A DNA stretch of 64,000 nt, from contig NZ_JACIFH010000001.1 of assembly GCF_014197265.1 (NCBI RefSeq), forward strand, positions 3,410,001 through 3,474,000, written 5' to 3'. The notes below the pieces were generated by a model. It ran no database searches. It saw nothing but the letters and a program-made list of their open reading frames with translations, and was not told the origin of the DNA. Shown here in pieces: positions 44,180 to 52,221 of this stretch (positions are counted from its first letter, which is position 1; the number at the start of each line of letters is the position of its first letter). The translations under genes were made by a program, and so were the position numbers. This stretch comes from Microbacterium invictum. GTDB taxonomy: Bacteria; Actinomycetota; Actinomycetes; Actinomycetales; Microbacteriaceae.

Positions 44180-44890
44180 TCAGACCGCGGTGAGCCCGGT
44201 GCGCGGGCGCGCCTGCGGGGCCGGATGCAGCTGGGTGTGCAGCCGCTCCATGCGGGCGTCGAGCTCGGCGGCCGAGTCCGCGGCATCCTTCAACTCCACC
44301 AGCAGACCGTCGGGAACGACGCCGTTGTACTTGTAGTAGATCTTGTGCTCGAGGCTCGCCCAGAAATCCATCGCGATGGTGCGGAACTGCACCTCGACGG
44401 TGACCTCGACCCGGCCGGACGAAAGGAACACCGGCACCTGCACGATCGCGTGGAGGCTCTGGTAGCCGTTGGGCTTCGGCTCGGCGATGTAGTCCTTGAC
44501 CTGCACGATCGTGATGTCGTCCTGCCCAGCCAGCAGGTCGAACAGCCGGTAGACGTCCGTCGCGAAGCTGCAGGTGACCCGCACCCCTGCGATGTCGGTG
44601 ATCTCGCGGCGGATGGATGCGAAGTCGGGGGACACGCCCTTGCGCGCGACCTTGTCGACGATGCTGTCCGCACTCTTCACGCGACCCGAGACGTGCTCGA
44701 TCGGGTTGTAGTCGTGCGTGTGCTGGAACTCCTCACGCAGGATGCCGAGCTTGGTCTCGATCTCGCGCAGTCCGAACCGGTAGGCCATCAGGAAACGCTG
44801 GAACTCGTCGCGCATGGCCTTCAGCTGCTCGGGGGAGAACGTCTCCAGCCCGGCCTCGGTCATGACGGAGAGGGAGTTCGCTGAGTCCAT
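44180..44890 (-). CDS. Small alarmone synthetase (GTP pyrophosphokinase, RelA/SpoT domain)
   Basis: A 236-residue single-domain synthetase making (p)ppGpp or a related alarmone from GTP/GDP and ATP. Synthetase marks are DIAGVRVTCSFATDVYRL, KDYIAEPKPNGYQSLH and the catalytic VEVQFRTIAMDFWASLEHKI. There is no hydrolase, TGS or ACT domain, as in RelP/RelQ-type proteins. It is 22 bases downstream of the quiC-like remnant on the same strand. Control cannot be read from the sequence. Confidence 0.9.
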   Translation of the reverse strand: MDSANSLSVMTEAGLETFSPEQLKAMRDEFQRFLMAYRFGLREIETKLGILREEFQHTHDYNPIEHVSGRVKSADSIVDKVARKGVSPDFASIRREITDIAGVRVTCSFATDVYRLFDLLAGQDDITIVQVKDYIAEPKPNGYQSLHAIVQVPVFLSSGRVEVTVEVQFRTIAMDFWASLEHKIYYKYNGVVPDGLLVELKDAADSAAELDARMERLHTQLHPAPQARPRTGLTAV

Positions 44891-44912
44891 CTCCTGACGC
44901 TATCGAGATGGG

Positions 44913-45965
44913 CTAGGTGGATGCTGGGAGTGTCTGACGTCGGTCGCCCTGGCGCTGTGACGCAAGGCGTACCGGCGCGTTCGGCGCGCCATAGCCGTCG
45001 TACTCGCCGCGGCGCTCGACCAGTTCGAGGAAGAGCCCTCCGAAAGTTGGCGTGTAGAAGTGGATGAAGGCGCCGTTGTCGTCCCTGTCGTACAGCAGGT
45101 CGAGGGCGCGCAGCGTCTCGAGCAGATCGTCGTCGAGGTCGAACCGCGCGAACAGGTCGTCGTAGTAGTTGCTGGGGACGGGGAGGAACTGGAGCCCGGC
45201 GTCGCGCGCGCGCCGCGCCGCGCCGATGATGTCGTCGCAGCGGACCGCGATGTGCCGATCGGGGAGGGGGGCGGCCGGTGGCGCCATGTTGAACGGGAGA
45301 CGCACGACGCCGTCGGGCGAGCGCATCACCTGGCTGCGCACGAGTCCGGTCGGGCTGGGAACGTCTGCCGTGGCCTCGGGGCTCAGTGCGAGCACGCTCG
45401 TCGCGAACAGGACGGCCTCATCGAAGTCCTGCCACCGGTACCCGACGTTGACGTGGTCGACGACGCCGCGCAACTCGTCTCCGGCGGGATCGCCGCCGAG
45501 AAACTCGGGCACCCATGAGGTCTCCGCCGGCGCGTCATTCCAGTACACCTCAGTGCCGTCTGGCGAGGCGACCGCGGGCAGTTCGCGCTCGCCGGCGTAC
45601 GTGCGGCGGAACACGCGGGGTGCGCCGAGGGCGACACCGCGGGTGACCGCTGCGGTCGCATCGGGAACGGTGAGACCGATCGCGGTGAGTGTCGGGTCAC
45701 CGCTGCGCACCTGTTCGTTGAGCACGATGCGCGCGTCCCCGGCGCTCCACAGCCGCACGGGCTTGCTGCGGTGGCGGCCGCGGAAGCGGAAGCCGAGTTG
45801 CGCGAGCAAGCCGTCGAGCGCCAGCAGATCGGCGCCGCCGATCTCGACGAAGTCGATCGCCGACGCCGCCTGTGGGGGAGCGAGCCGTCCGTCATCCCAG
45901 CCGTTCTCGGCGGCGTTGCGATCGGCGAGCCAGGTCAGCGACCGCCGGGCGTGTGCCGCGGTGCG
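44913..45965 (-). pseudogene. 5'-truncated quiC-like gene (C-terminal dioxygenase-like domain only)
   Basis: The open frame carries the end of the first and the whole second half of a bifunctional protein of the AsbF-type dehydroshikimate dehydratase / HPPD-like type. The first recognisable part (HARRSLTWLADRN, then IDFVEIGGAD) normally follows a TIM barrel of about 270 residues, which is missing. The dioxygenase-like domain keeps the expected metal ligands (histidines in VVDHVNVGYRW and DRHIAVRCDD, glutamate in LFLELVERRG). An in-frame stop lies exactly at the break (45966-45968) and no ATG or GTG start with an SD is available; the first usable start would be TTG at 45809. Either a pseudogene or a shortened one-domain protein. 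Confidence 0.72.
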
Positions 45966-46262
45966 TCATCGCACCAGCTCAACACCAACCTCGTGATCAT
46001 GAGCCCGGTGTGGGACGAGCTGAGCAGCGATCAGCAGGATGCGCTCTCGTCGGCGGTCGGTTCCGCTGTCGGGCAGGTCACCGACTGCGTCGCCGAGGAC
46101 GAGGCTGCAGTCCTCGATGAGTGGCGTGCGGGCGGTGAGTGGGAGGTCATCGATGACGTCGACCGGGACGCCTTCCAGGACCAGGCGCTCGCCTACTTCG
46201 AGGACCATTACAGCGGTGACTCGCTGACCGCATTCGAGGCGATTCGCGCGACCGCGCCGTGA
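45966..46262 (+). pseudogene. 5'-truncated TRAP transporter binding protein (DctP-like) fragment
   Basis: About 98 codons that look like the last third of a TRAP solute-binding protein: HQLNTNLVIMSPVWDELSSD, a long helical region, then FQDQALAYFEDHYSG near the end. The signal peptide and ligand-binding front are gone. It begins at the same point where the opposite-strand quiC-like gene breaks off. No dctQ or dctM gene follows; a phosphotriesterase-family gene starts 7 bases later. The frame could be expressed from the ATG at 46000 but would be useless for transport. Confidence 0.65.
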
Positions 46263-46269
46263 TCTCGCG

Positions 46270-47286
46270 ATGACAACCGCCGCCGCGACCGTGCCCACCT
46301 GCTCGGGAGCGATGGCCGGCGCCGACCTCGGGGTGACCCTGGTGCACGAGCACCTGTTCGTCACCGATCCCGAGCTCGACGCCTGCCTGCCGCACCCGGA
46401 ATGGGATGAGGAGCGTGCCGTCGCGGCGGCGGTGACCCAGCTCGAGCACCTCCACGCACTCGGCGTGCGCACGGTCGTCGACCTGACCGTGCCCGGCCTC
46501 GGCCGCAACGTCGCGCGCGTGCGCCGGGTGGCAGACCAGGTGCCGGTGAACATCGTAGTGGCCACCGGGTACTACCGCACGGCCTTGGCACCCTTCTTCG
46601 CGCTCAACGGACCGGGGCTGCTGGTCGATGGGCCCGACCCGCTGGTCGAGCTGTTCCTCGGCGACATCGAAAACGGTATCGAGGGCTCCGGCATCCGCGC
46701 CGGGATGATCAAGATCGCCTCGGATGCCGGTGGGGTCACCCCCGACGTCGCGCGCGTCTTCGCCGCAGCGGCGGTCGCGCATCGGCGCACCGGCGTGCCC
46801 ATCACCACGCACTCGCACTCGCCGTCGCGGGGCGGCTTGGCACAGCAGGACCTGCTGAGCGACCTCGGGGTGCCGCTGGACCGCGTCGTGATCGGCCACG
46901 CCGGCGACTCCACCGAACCCGGCTACGTGCGCCGGCTCGCCGACCGAGGATCGTGGCTCGGGTTCGACCGCTTCGGCATGACCCATATGCAGAGTGATGA
47001 GGCACGCATCCGCACCCTCCTCGATCTGCTTCATGCCGGCTACACCGACCAGCTGCTGCTCTCGCACGATGCGGCGGTATTCAGCCGCATCACGCCGCCC
47101 TCGTGGCGAGCGGCGCACGCCCCGCGATGGCGGATGGACACGCTGCACAGGGCGGTCCTGCCGCGCCTGCGCGCCGACGGCGTCGACGAGGCGACGCTCA
47201 CCAGGCTCATGGTCGACAATCCTCGCCGCCTGCTCACCGGCGAGGCGCGGTCTGCAATCTCCGGCGGCATCGGTGCCGGTGGCTAG
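46270..47286 (+). CDS. Phosphotriesterase-family metal-dependent hydrolase
   Basis: A 338-residue amidohydrolase-superfamily TIM barrel. The binuclear metal site is visible as H26-E-H28 (VHEHLF), bridging K148 (GMIKIASD), histidines in ITTHSHS and VIGHAGD, and D267 in LLSHDAA. Bacterial members act on lactones or aryl esters as often as on phosphotriesters, so the substrate is open. It lies directly after the DctP fragment and before a TetR gene. Confidence 0.88.
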   Translation: MTTAAATVPTCSGAMAGADLGVTLVHEHLFVTDPELDACLPHPEWDEERAVAAAVTQLEHLHALGVRTVVDLTVPGLGRNVARVRRVADQVPVNIVVATGYYRTALAPFFALNGPGLLVDGPDPLVELFLGDIENGIEGSGIRAGMIKIASDAGGVTPDVARVFAAAAVAHRRTGVPITTHSHSPSRGGLAQQDLLSDLGVPLDRVVIGHAGDSTEPGYVRRLADRGSWLGFDRFGMTHMQSDEARIRTLLDLLHAGYTDQLLLSHDAAVFSRITPPSWRAAHAPRWRMDTLHRAVLPRLRADGVDEATLTRLMVDNPRRLLTGEARSAISGGIGAGG

Positions 47287-47296
47287 GGTGGATGCC

Positions 47297-47932
47297 GTGA
47301 CCGAGCCTGTCGTGCGCACGCGCGATCCCGAACGGACGCGGTCCGACCTGCTCGAGGTCGCCACGGCGGCCTTCGCCGAGTCCGGGTACTCCGGCACTCG
47401 CGTCGATGACATCGCCGAGCGCACCCGCACCACCAAGCGGATGATCTACTACTACTTCGGCAGTAAGGAAGAGCTCTATCTCGCCGTGCTCGAGCGGGCG
47501 TATCGCGGCATCCGCGAAGCGGAGCAGGGGCTGCACGTCGGAGAGCTCGAGCCGGTCGAAGCCCTGCGCCGCATCGCCGAGCTCACCTACGACCATCATC
47601 TCGCGCACAGCGACTTCATCCGGTTGGTGTCGATAGAGAACATCCACCGGGGCGAGTTCATCCAGCGGCTCGCGTCGCTGCGCACCCTCAACCGGCCTGC
47701 GCTCGGACTGCTCGAGGGCATCCTCGAGCGTGGCCGCGCCGACCGCGCCCTGCGCGCCGACGTCGATGCGCTCGACGTGCACCTGCTCATCAGCTCGTAC
47801 TGCTTCTTCCAGGTGTCGAACCAGTACACGTTCGGGTACCTGTTCAACCGGGATCTGCTGGCCGTCGACCAGCGCGACCATCTGCGCTCGATGATCGGCG
47901 ACGTGGTCGTCGCCTGGCTCACCCAGCGCTGA
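47297..47932 (+). CDS. TetR family transcriptional regulator
   Basis: A 211-residue regulator with the TetR helix-turn-helix (TRVDDIAERTRTTKRMIYYYFGSKEEL) and a TetR_C_17-like C-terminus. The GTG at 47297 is preferred, with AGGGTGG a few bases upstream; GTG 47288 is possible. It lies 10 bases after the phosphotriesterase gene and is probably in its operon. It may have controlled the lost quiC/dctP genes (inference). Confidence 0.85.
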   Translation: MTEPVVRTRDPERTRSDLLEVATAAFAESGYSGTRVDDIAERTRTTKRMIYYYFGSKEELYLAVLERAYRGIREAEQGLHVGELEPVEALRRIAELTYDHHLAHSDFIRLVSIENIHRGEFIQRLASLRTLNRPALGLLEGILERGRADRALRADVDALDVHLLISSYCFFQVSNQYTFGYLFNRDLLAVDQRDHLRSMIGDVVVAWLTQR

Positions 47933-47979
47933 GCCAACGTAGTCAGCGTGTGCGCTCGCGAGCAGTGAGCGCAGTGGGT

Positions 47980-48990
47980 TCAGACGCGGCGGTACTGGCC
48001 GACCATCGGGCAGTCGAACGGGTCGCGGGCGGCGAGGCCGACGCGGTTGAGGTACTCGATGACGATGGCGTACGACTGCCACAGGCTCGTCTCGGTGTAC
48101 GGCACGTCGAGGGTCTCGCAGTAGTCGCGGACGATCTCACGCGCCTTCGCGAGGTGCGGGCGGGCCATGCTCGGGAACAGGTGGTGCTCGACCTGGTAGT
48201 TGAGGCCGCCCATGAGCCACGTGGCCCACCATCCGCCGCGGACGTTGCGCGAGGTGCGGACCTGCTTGCTGAAGAAGTCGATGCGTGCGTCGGGCGCGAT
48301 GATCGGCATGCCCTTGTGGTTCGGCGCGAACGAGGCGCCCATGTAGACGCCGAACACGGCGAGCTGGACGCCCATGAACGCAAAGGCCATGCCGAGCGGG
48401 AGGAACAGGAAGACGGGGACGATGACGACGGCCAGGCGCACGGCGATCATCGCGAGCTCCGTCCATCGGCCCTTCACGCCGGGCGTCGTCACCAGATACT
48501 TGATGCCGAGGTAGTGCAGGTTCAGCCCCTCGAGGGTGAGCAGCGGGAAGAACAGCCAGCCCTGACGCCGGGTGATCCAGCGCTGGAAGCCGCGCGCTTT
48601 GGCGGCGTCCTCATCGAGGAACGAGATCGTGTCGACGCCGATGTCCGGGTCCTTGCCGACGCGGTTCGGGTTGGCGTGGTGGCGGGAGTGCTTGGCATCC
48701 CACCACGAGTAGCTGATGCCGACGACACCGGAGGCGACGACCCGAGCGAGGCGGTCGTTGGCCGGTCCGGTCTTGAGGATCTGGCGGTGAGCGGCCTCGT
48801 GGCCGAGAAAAGCGGCCTGCGTGAACATGATTCCGAAGGCAGCGGCGATCAGCAGCTGGAACCAGCTGTCGCCGAGCAGGATGAACCCGGTGATGCAGCC
48901 GCCGAGGCCGAGTGCGACGGCGGTGCCGACCATGGCGTAGAACCACGGGGTGCGCTGGAGCAGGCCGGTCTCCTTGGCCACGTTGGACAC
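47980..48990 (-). CDS. Membrane fatty acid desaturase
   Basis: A 336-residue (minimum) membrane desaturase with the three histidine boxes HEAAH, HSRHH and QVEHH and several membrane segments. It introduces a double bond into acyl chains of lipids or acyl-CoA, using iron, oxygen and a ferredoxin-type donor. The GTG at 48990 is the first conventional start, but the frame is open for 33 more codons (reading AAAPTAPSTLGPVRQTYASS) back to an ATC at 49089 that has a perfect GAGGAG 6 bases upstream. No in-frame ATG, GTG or TTG lies in that extension. Confidence 0.88.
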   Translation of the reverse strand: MSNVAKETGLLQRTPWFYAMVGTAVALGLGGCITGFILLGDSWFQLLIAAAFGIMFTQAAFLGHEAAHRQILKTGPANDRLARVVASGVVGISYSWWDAKHSRHHANPNRVGKDPDIGVDTISFLDEDAAKARGFQRWITRRQGWLFFPLLTLEGLNLHYLGIKYLVTTPGVKGRWTELAMIAVRLAVVIVPVFLFLPLGMAFAFMGVQLAVFGVYMGASFAPNHKGMPIIAPDARIDFFSKQVRTSRNVRGGWWATWLMGGLNYQVEHHLFPSMARPHLAKAREIVRDYCETLDVPYTETSLWQSYAIVIEYLNRVGLAARDPFDCPMVGQYRRV

Positions 48991-49089
48991 CTGTGAGTAG
49001 GCGCGACCGACCGCGGGGAACGAAGACGCGTATGTCTGGCGGACCGGGCCGAGCGTCGAGGGGGCGGTGGGGGCTGCTGCATTGGCGAT

Positions 49090-49279
49090 GGCGGGCTCCT
49101 CAGATCGTCAGAACGACCCGAAAGCCAGACTGGGATTGTGACGGTCACCGGTGACCGCCCTTTGCGCGACTCTACGCCAGGGTGGATGCCGCAGAGAGCA
49201 TACGAGAGACACCACAGGAGATGGTGGGGCGATGCACAAGTGGATGAAAACCACCTACCGCGAGCCCGGCGATCTGGAC
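49090..49279. other. Gap between desaturase and nuclease genes, no gene supported
   Basis: It holds the GAGGAG site of the desaturase gene, its presumed promoter, and a short plus-strand frame starting with ATG at 49232 that runs antisense into the nuclease gene. I see no support for a gene here. Confidence 0.5.
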
Positions 49280-51346
49280 TCAACGCATCGACGCGCGGTA
49301 GCCCGCCGCGCGAGCGGCGGCCTGCGTGGTGAAGCACTCCTCCGGGTTGGTCCGGTCGTAGTACTGCCCACCCTTGACGTGGTAGATCATCGAGCTCTCG
49401 TTGCCCTTGATCGGCGCCCAGCTGGGACACGTGTTCTTGGAGATGGGCGTCGTGCGATCCGGCTTGGGTGCCACAGCCGGCGCTGCCACAGCCGCCGTCG
49501 CCTTCGACCTGCGCGTCACTGTCGTGTAGCCGGACTTCGAACCCGTGACCGCGACGGTCACCTTCTTGCCCTTCTGCGCAGCGGTCAGCGTGAACGACTG
49601 GCCCGTGGCGCCCGAGATCGCGGCACCGTTCGCATACCACTGGAAGCGGTGGGTGGTTCCGGATGTCCAGGTGCCCACGCGTGCGGTCAGCGCGTTTCCC
49701 ACCTTGGCGGTGCCTGATATCGTCGGCGCAGCCGAGGCGAGGCAGCCGAAGTTCTTCGCCGCGGAGTCACTGACGACAGCCGTGCCGCCCAGCACGACCG
49801 TCTTCGCGGCGCCGAAGTCGGCGACGGAGGCTCGCGCCGAGTCGGGGACGCACGTCGGCGCCGTCACATACATCGGCGCGCGCAGCGTGCCGGCGAGTGC
49901 GGCGCCGGCGAGGGCGTCGGGGAAGTTCAGCCCGGTCGCGAGGAACAGGGTGTCCGACGACGAGGCCGGGAAGTAGCGGTTGTTGATGCGCGCGGCAGTC
50001 TCGTACCGGTCGGCGCCCCCGACTCGGGTGACGCGGTACGACTTCTTCAACTGGCTTTCGATGCCCGCAGAGACCGCGCCGGTTCCCCCGGCGATGACGA
50101 CCTCATTGACTCCCATGCGCTTCAGGGAGCTGAGGGTCGCGGCGGAGACCTTCGGCTGCACGCCGTCGACGAGGATCACCGGTGCGCCCAGAGCGCCCGC
50201 GGCGCCGGTCGCGGCGAGAGCATCGGGGAAGGTGCGGCCGGTCGCGATGAATGCGGTGCTGGCGCTCGTGAACGCCGAGTCGACGATGTGCAGGCCCGTG
50301 GCGTAGCGGTCGGACTTGCCGAGGCGCTGGGTCGGGGCGAGCTTGCGCAGCGCGTCGGCCACTTTGGCCGACACCGCCCCCGTGCCGCCGACCACGGCGA
50401 TCGTGGCCGGCTTCAGCCGCGTGATCTCCGCTGCGACGGCGGAGGGGAGGGCTGCCGAGGGTGTCAGCAGGAGTGGTCCGTCGACGAGCGCGGCAGCGGC
50501 GGCGGCAGACAGCGCATCGGGGAAGTTGGCGCCGGTGGCGACGTACACGGTCGACACGCCCGCGGCGTACTGGCGAGAGACCTGGATCGCGGTCGCGTAG
50601 CGGTCGATGCCGGCGAGCCGGGAGATCCCGTTCGACGGAGTCGTCACAGCCGGCGTCGTCGTGGTCGGCGTCGTCGGGGCCGAGCCTGACTTGAGCGCGA
50701 CGGAGGGCCGGGTGACCGGCGTCGCGCCGCACGAGCCGCTGAGCAGCGACTTGAGAGCCGTGAGTTCGGCCGAGTCAACCGCGAGCGACCACCGGTACTT
50801 CACGAGCGCCCAGGATGTGGCGTATTCGCATCGATACGCCGAGTTGGTCGGCATCCACTTCGCGGGGTCCTTGTCGCCCTTCGACTGGTTGGATGCCGTC
50901 GACGAGGAATTGAGGGCGTACGGCACATCCAGGTCGTTGGCGAAGTCGCGCCGCTGGGCGTCGGTCCAGCCAGACGCGCCTGAGCGCCATGCTTCGGCAA
51001 GGGCGACATGATGGTCGATCTCGATGTCGTCGGTCGAATAGGCGACCGTGCCGTCCATGGCGGATACCCACGTTCCGCCGTCCAGTTTGCACCCCGAGTG
51101 CAGGGTGGTCGGGGTGGTCGACTCCTCGATGAGGACCTCGTAGCGCGTGTTGCACCCGTCGCGATCAGCATCGATCCAGTGCTCGAACTTCGCGCGTTCG
51201 TACGTGGGCGATGTGGTCTCAGCAGCGACGCGCAGCAGGGCCGGCAGGTCTGCCGCCGTGGTCGTCGCGGCGGTCGCCGGTGCGCCCACAACCAGCCCCG
51301 AGATGATCAAAGACAGACCTGCCACCATCGACAGGCGCGCGCGCAT
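49280..51346 (-). CDS. Secreted HNH nuclease with cell-wall-binding repeats, Ig-like and sunset domains
   Basis: A 688-residue exported protein. Signal peptide residues 1-about 27. Residues about 35-200 are an HNH/GmrSD-C-like nuclease domain (DRDGCNTR, EIDHHVALAEAW, NLS-like NSSSTASNQSKGDKDP, KWMPTN). Three cell-wall-binding repeats 2 follow, each with DRYATA/DRYETA and FPDALA/FPDALS marks. Next is a bacterial Ig-like domain (SGTAKVGNALTA and AQKGKKVTVAVTG), then a C-terminal sunset-type domain with paired cysteines (NTCPSWAPIKGN and PEECFTTQAAARAAGY). It probably sits on the cell wall and cuts nucleic acid outside the cell. The start at 51346 gives a normal signal peptide. Confidence 0.85.
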   Translation of the reverse strand: MRARLSMVAGLSLIISGLVVGAPATAATTTAADLPALLRVAAETTSPTYERAKFEHWIDADRDGCNTRYEVLIEESTTPTTLHSGCKLDGGTWVSAMDGTVAYSTDDIEIDHHVALAEAWRSGASGWTDAQRRDFANDLDVPYALNSSSTASNQSKGDKDPAKWMPTNSAYRCEYATSWALVKYRWSLAVDSAELTALKSLLSGSCGATPVTRPSVALKSGSAPTTPTTTTPAVTTPSNGISRLAGIDRYATAIQVSRQYAAGVSTVYVATGANFPDALSAAAAAALVDGPLLLTPSAALPSAVAAEITRLKPATIAVVGGTGAVSAKVADALRKLAPTQRLGKSDRYATGLHIVDSAFTSASTAFIATGRTFPDALAATGAAGALGAPVILVDGVQPKVSAATLSSLKRMGVNEVVIAGGTGAVSAGIESQLKKSYRVTRVGGADRYETAARINNRYFPASSSDTLFLATGLNFPDALAGAALAGTLRAPMYVTAPTCVPDSARASVADFGAAKTVVLGGTAVVSDSAAKNFGCLASAAPTISGTAKVGNALTARVGTWTSGTTHRFQWYANGAAISGATGQSFTLTAAQKGKKVTVAVTGSKSGYTTVTRRSKATAAVAAPAVAPKPDRTTPISKNTCPSWAPIKGNESSMIYHVKGGQYYDRTNPEECFTTQAAARAAGYRASMR

Positions 51347-51415
51347 CGTCACAATGCTCCCCAGACACAAGACATCGCCGCCCCAGCGGCGGATGAGTCG
51401 AGTCTAGGTCTAAGA

Positions 51416-51431
51416 ATGAGAATTCTCTCAT
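51416..51431. promoter_or_regulatory. Inverted repeat ATGAG-N6-CTCAT upstream of the secreted nuclease
   Basis: ATGAG AATTCT CTCAT, 70-85 bases upstream of the nuclease start. It is 13 of 16 bases identical to the copy at 26668 and shares its arms with 61842. Confidence 0.6.
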
Positions 51432-51504
51432 CTTCAATCGCCGCGAAGATGACATGCGGATGCGTCACTGCGCGGTTTACCGCGAAGGCGTATCCGGCAC
51501 CCGG

Positions 51505-52119
51505 CTACTGCTCGCGCGGGTGCAGCCCGTCCAGCGCGACACGCAGCACGTCCTGCGCGAGCAGGTCGGGGTCGACGCGGCCGTCCGGTCGGTACCACTC
51601 GACGACCGAGTTGATCATCCCGAAGATCAGCCGCGTCGCGACGCCCGCATCGACATCGGTGCGGATGCGTCCTTCGTCCTGCGCGGCGCGCACGAGCGCG
51701 GTCACCTGCTGGTCGAACACGCGCCGGCGCTCGAGGGCCGCCGTCTCGACGGCGCTGTTGCCGCGCAGCCGCAGCAGCAGGGTCACGGGCGCCAGCTCAT
51801 CGGTCAGCACGCCGACGGCGCCCGAGATCACCGCGGTGAGCCGATCGGATGCCGGTGCCTCCACCGCCAGCGCCCGGTCGAGCACTGCTTCGAGCCCGCT
51901 CAACGCGGTCTCCAATGCGATCGCCAGCAGCTCCTCCTTCGAGGAGAAGTGGTGGTAGAGCGCCGACTTCGTCAGCCCGAGCCGCGACGCCAGATCGGCG
52001 ACCGAGGTCGCGTCGTACCCCTGCTCGTTGAACAACTGCACCGCCACGGCCAGCACCTGATCGCGGTCGTAGCCGGGCCGCCCGCGACGGGCGGTGGTCT
52101 CGCCGGAGTGCACAGTCAC
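51505..52119 (-). CDS. paaR: TetR family repressor of phenylacetate genes
   Basis: A 204-residue TetR regulator (helix-turn-helix ATSVADLASRLGLTKSALYHHFSSKEEL) with a C-terminal domain of the KstR2/PaaR-like kind. It is divergent from paaZ. The GTG start at 52119 has GGGAG about 9 bases before it; the frame is open to 52149. Phenylacetyl-CoA is the usual inducer of PaaR-type TetRs. Two matching palindromes before paaZ and paaA are its likely operators. Confidence 0.85.
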   Translation of the reverse strand: MTVHSGETTARRGRPGYDRDQVLAVAVQLFNEQGYDATSVADLASRLGLTKSALYHHFSSKEELLAIALETALSGLEAVLDRALAVEAPASDRLTAVISGAVGVLTDELAPVTLLLRLRGNSAVETAALERRRVFDQQVTALVRAAQDEGRIRTDVDAGVATRLIFGMINSVVEWYRPDGRVDPDLLAQDVLRVALDGLHPREQ

Positions 52120-52151
52120 CCGTTCAGTCTCCCATTCCGGCGCGGGCACGG

Positions 52152-52201
52152 TTGCCGGTCGCCGTCACCTCTGAGACTATTACTGAACGAGAGGTCTGTA
52201 A
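52152..52201 (+). promoter_or_regulatory. paaZ promoter with PaaR-type operator
   Basis: A -35 TTGCCG (52152-52157), 17-base spacer, -10 GACTAT (52175-52180), and an imperfect 22-bp palindrome starting on the last base of the -10 (52180-52201): TTAC-T-GAACG, two-base centre, AGGTC-T-GTAA. Confidence 0.65.
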
Positions 52202-52221
52202 TCCCAACGGAGGGTGCACCC

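Noticed and set aside
48849..49640. Long minus-strand frame overlapping desaturase and nuclease ends
   Set aside because: Arginine/proline-rich shadow translation; the histidine boxes and domains are in the other frames.
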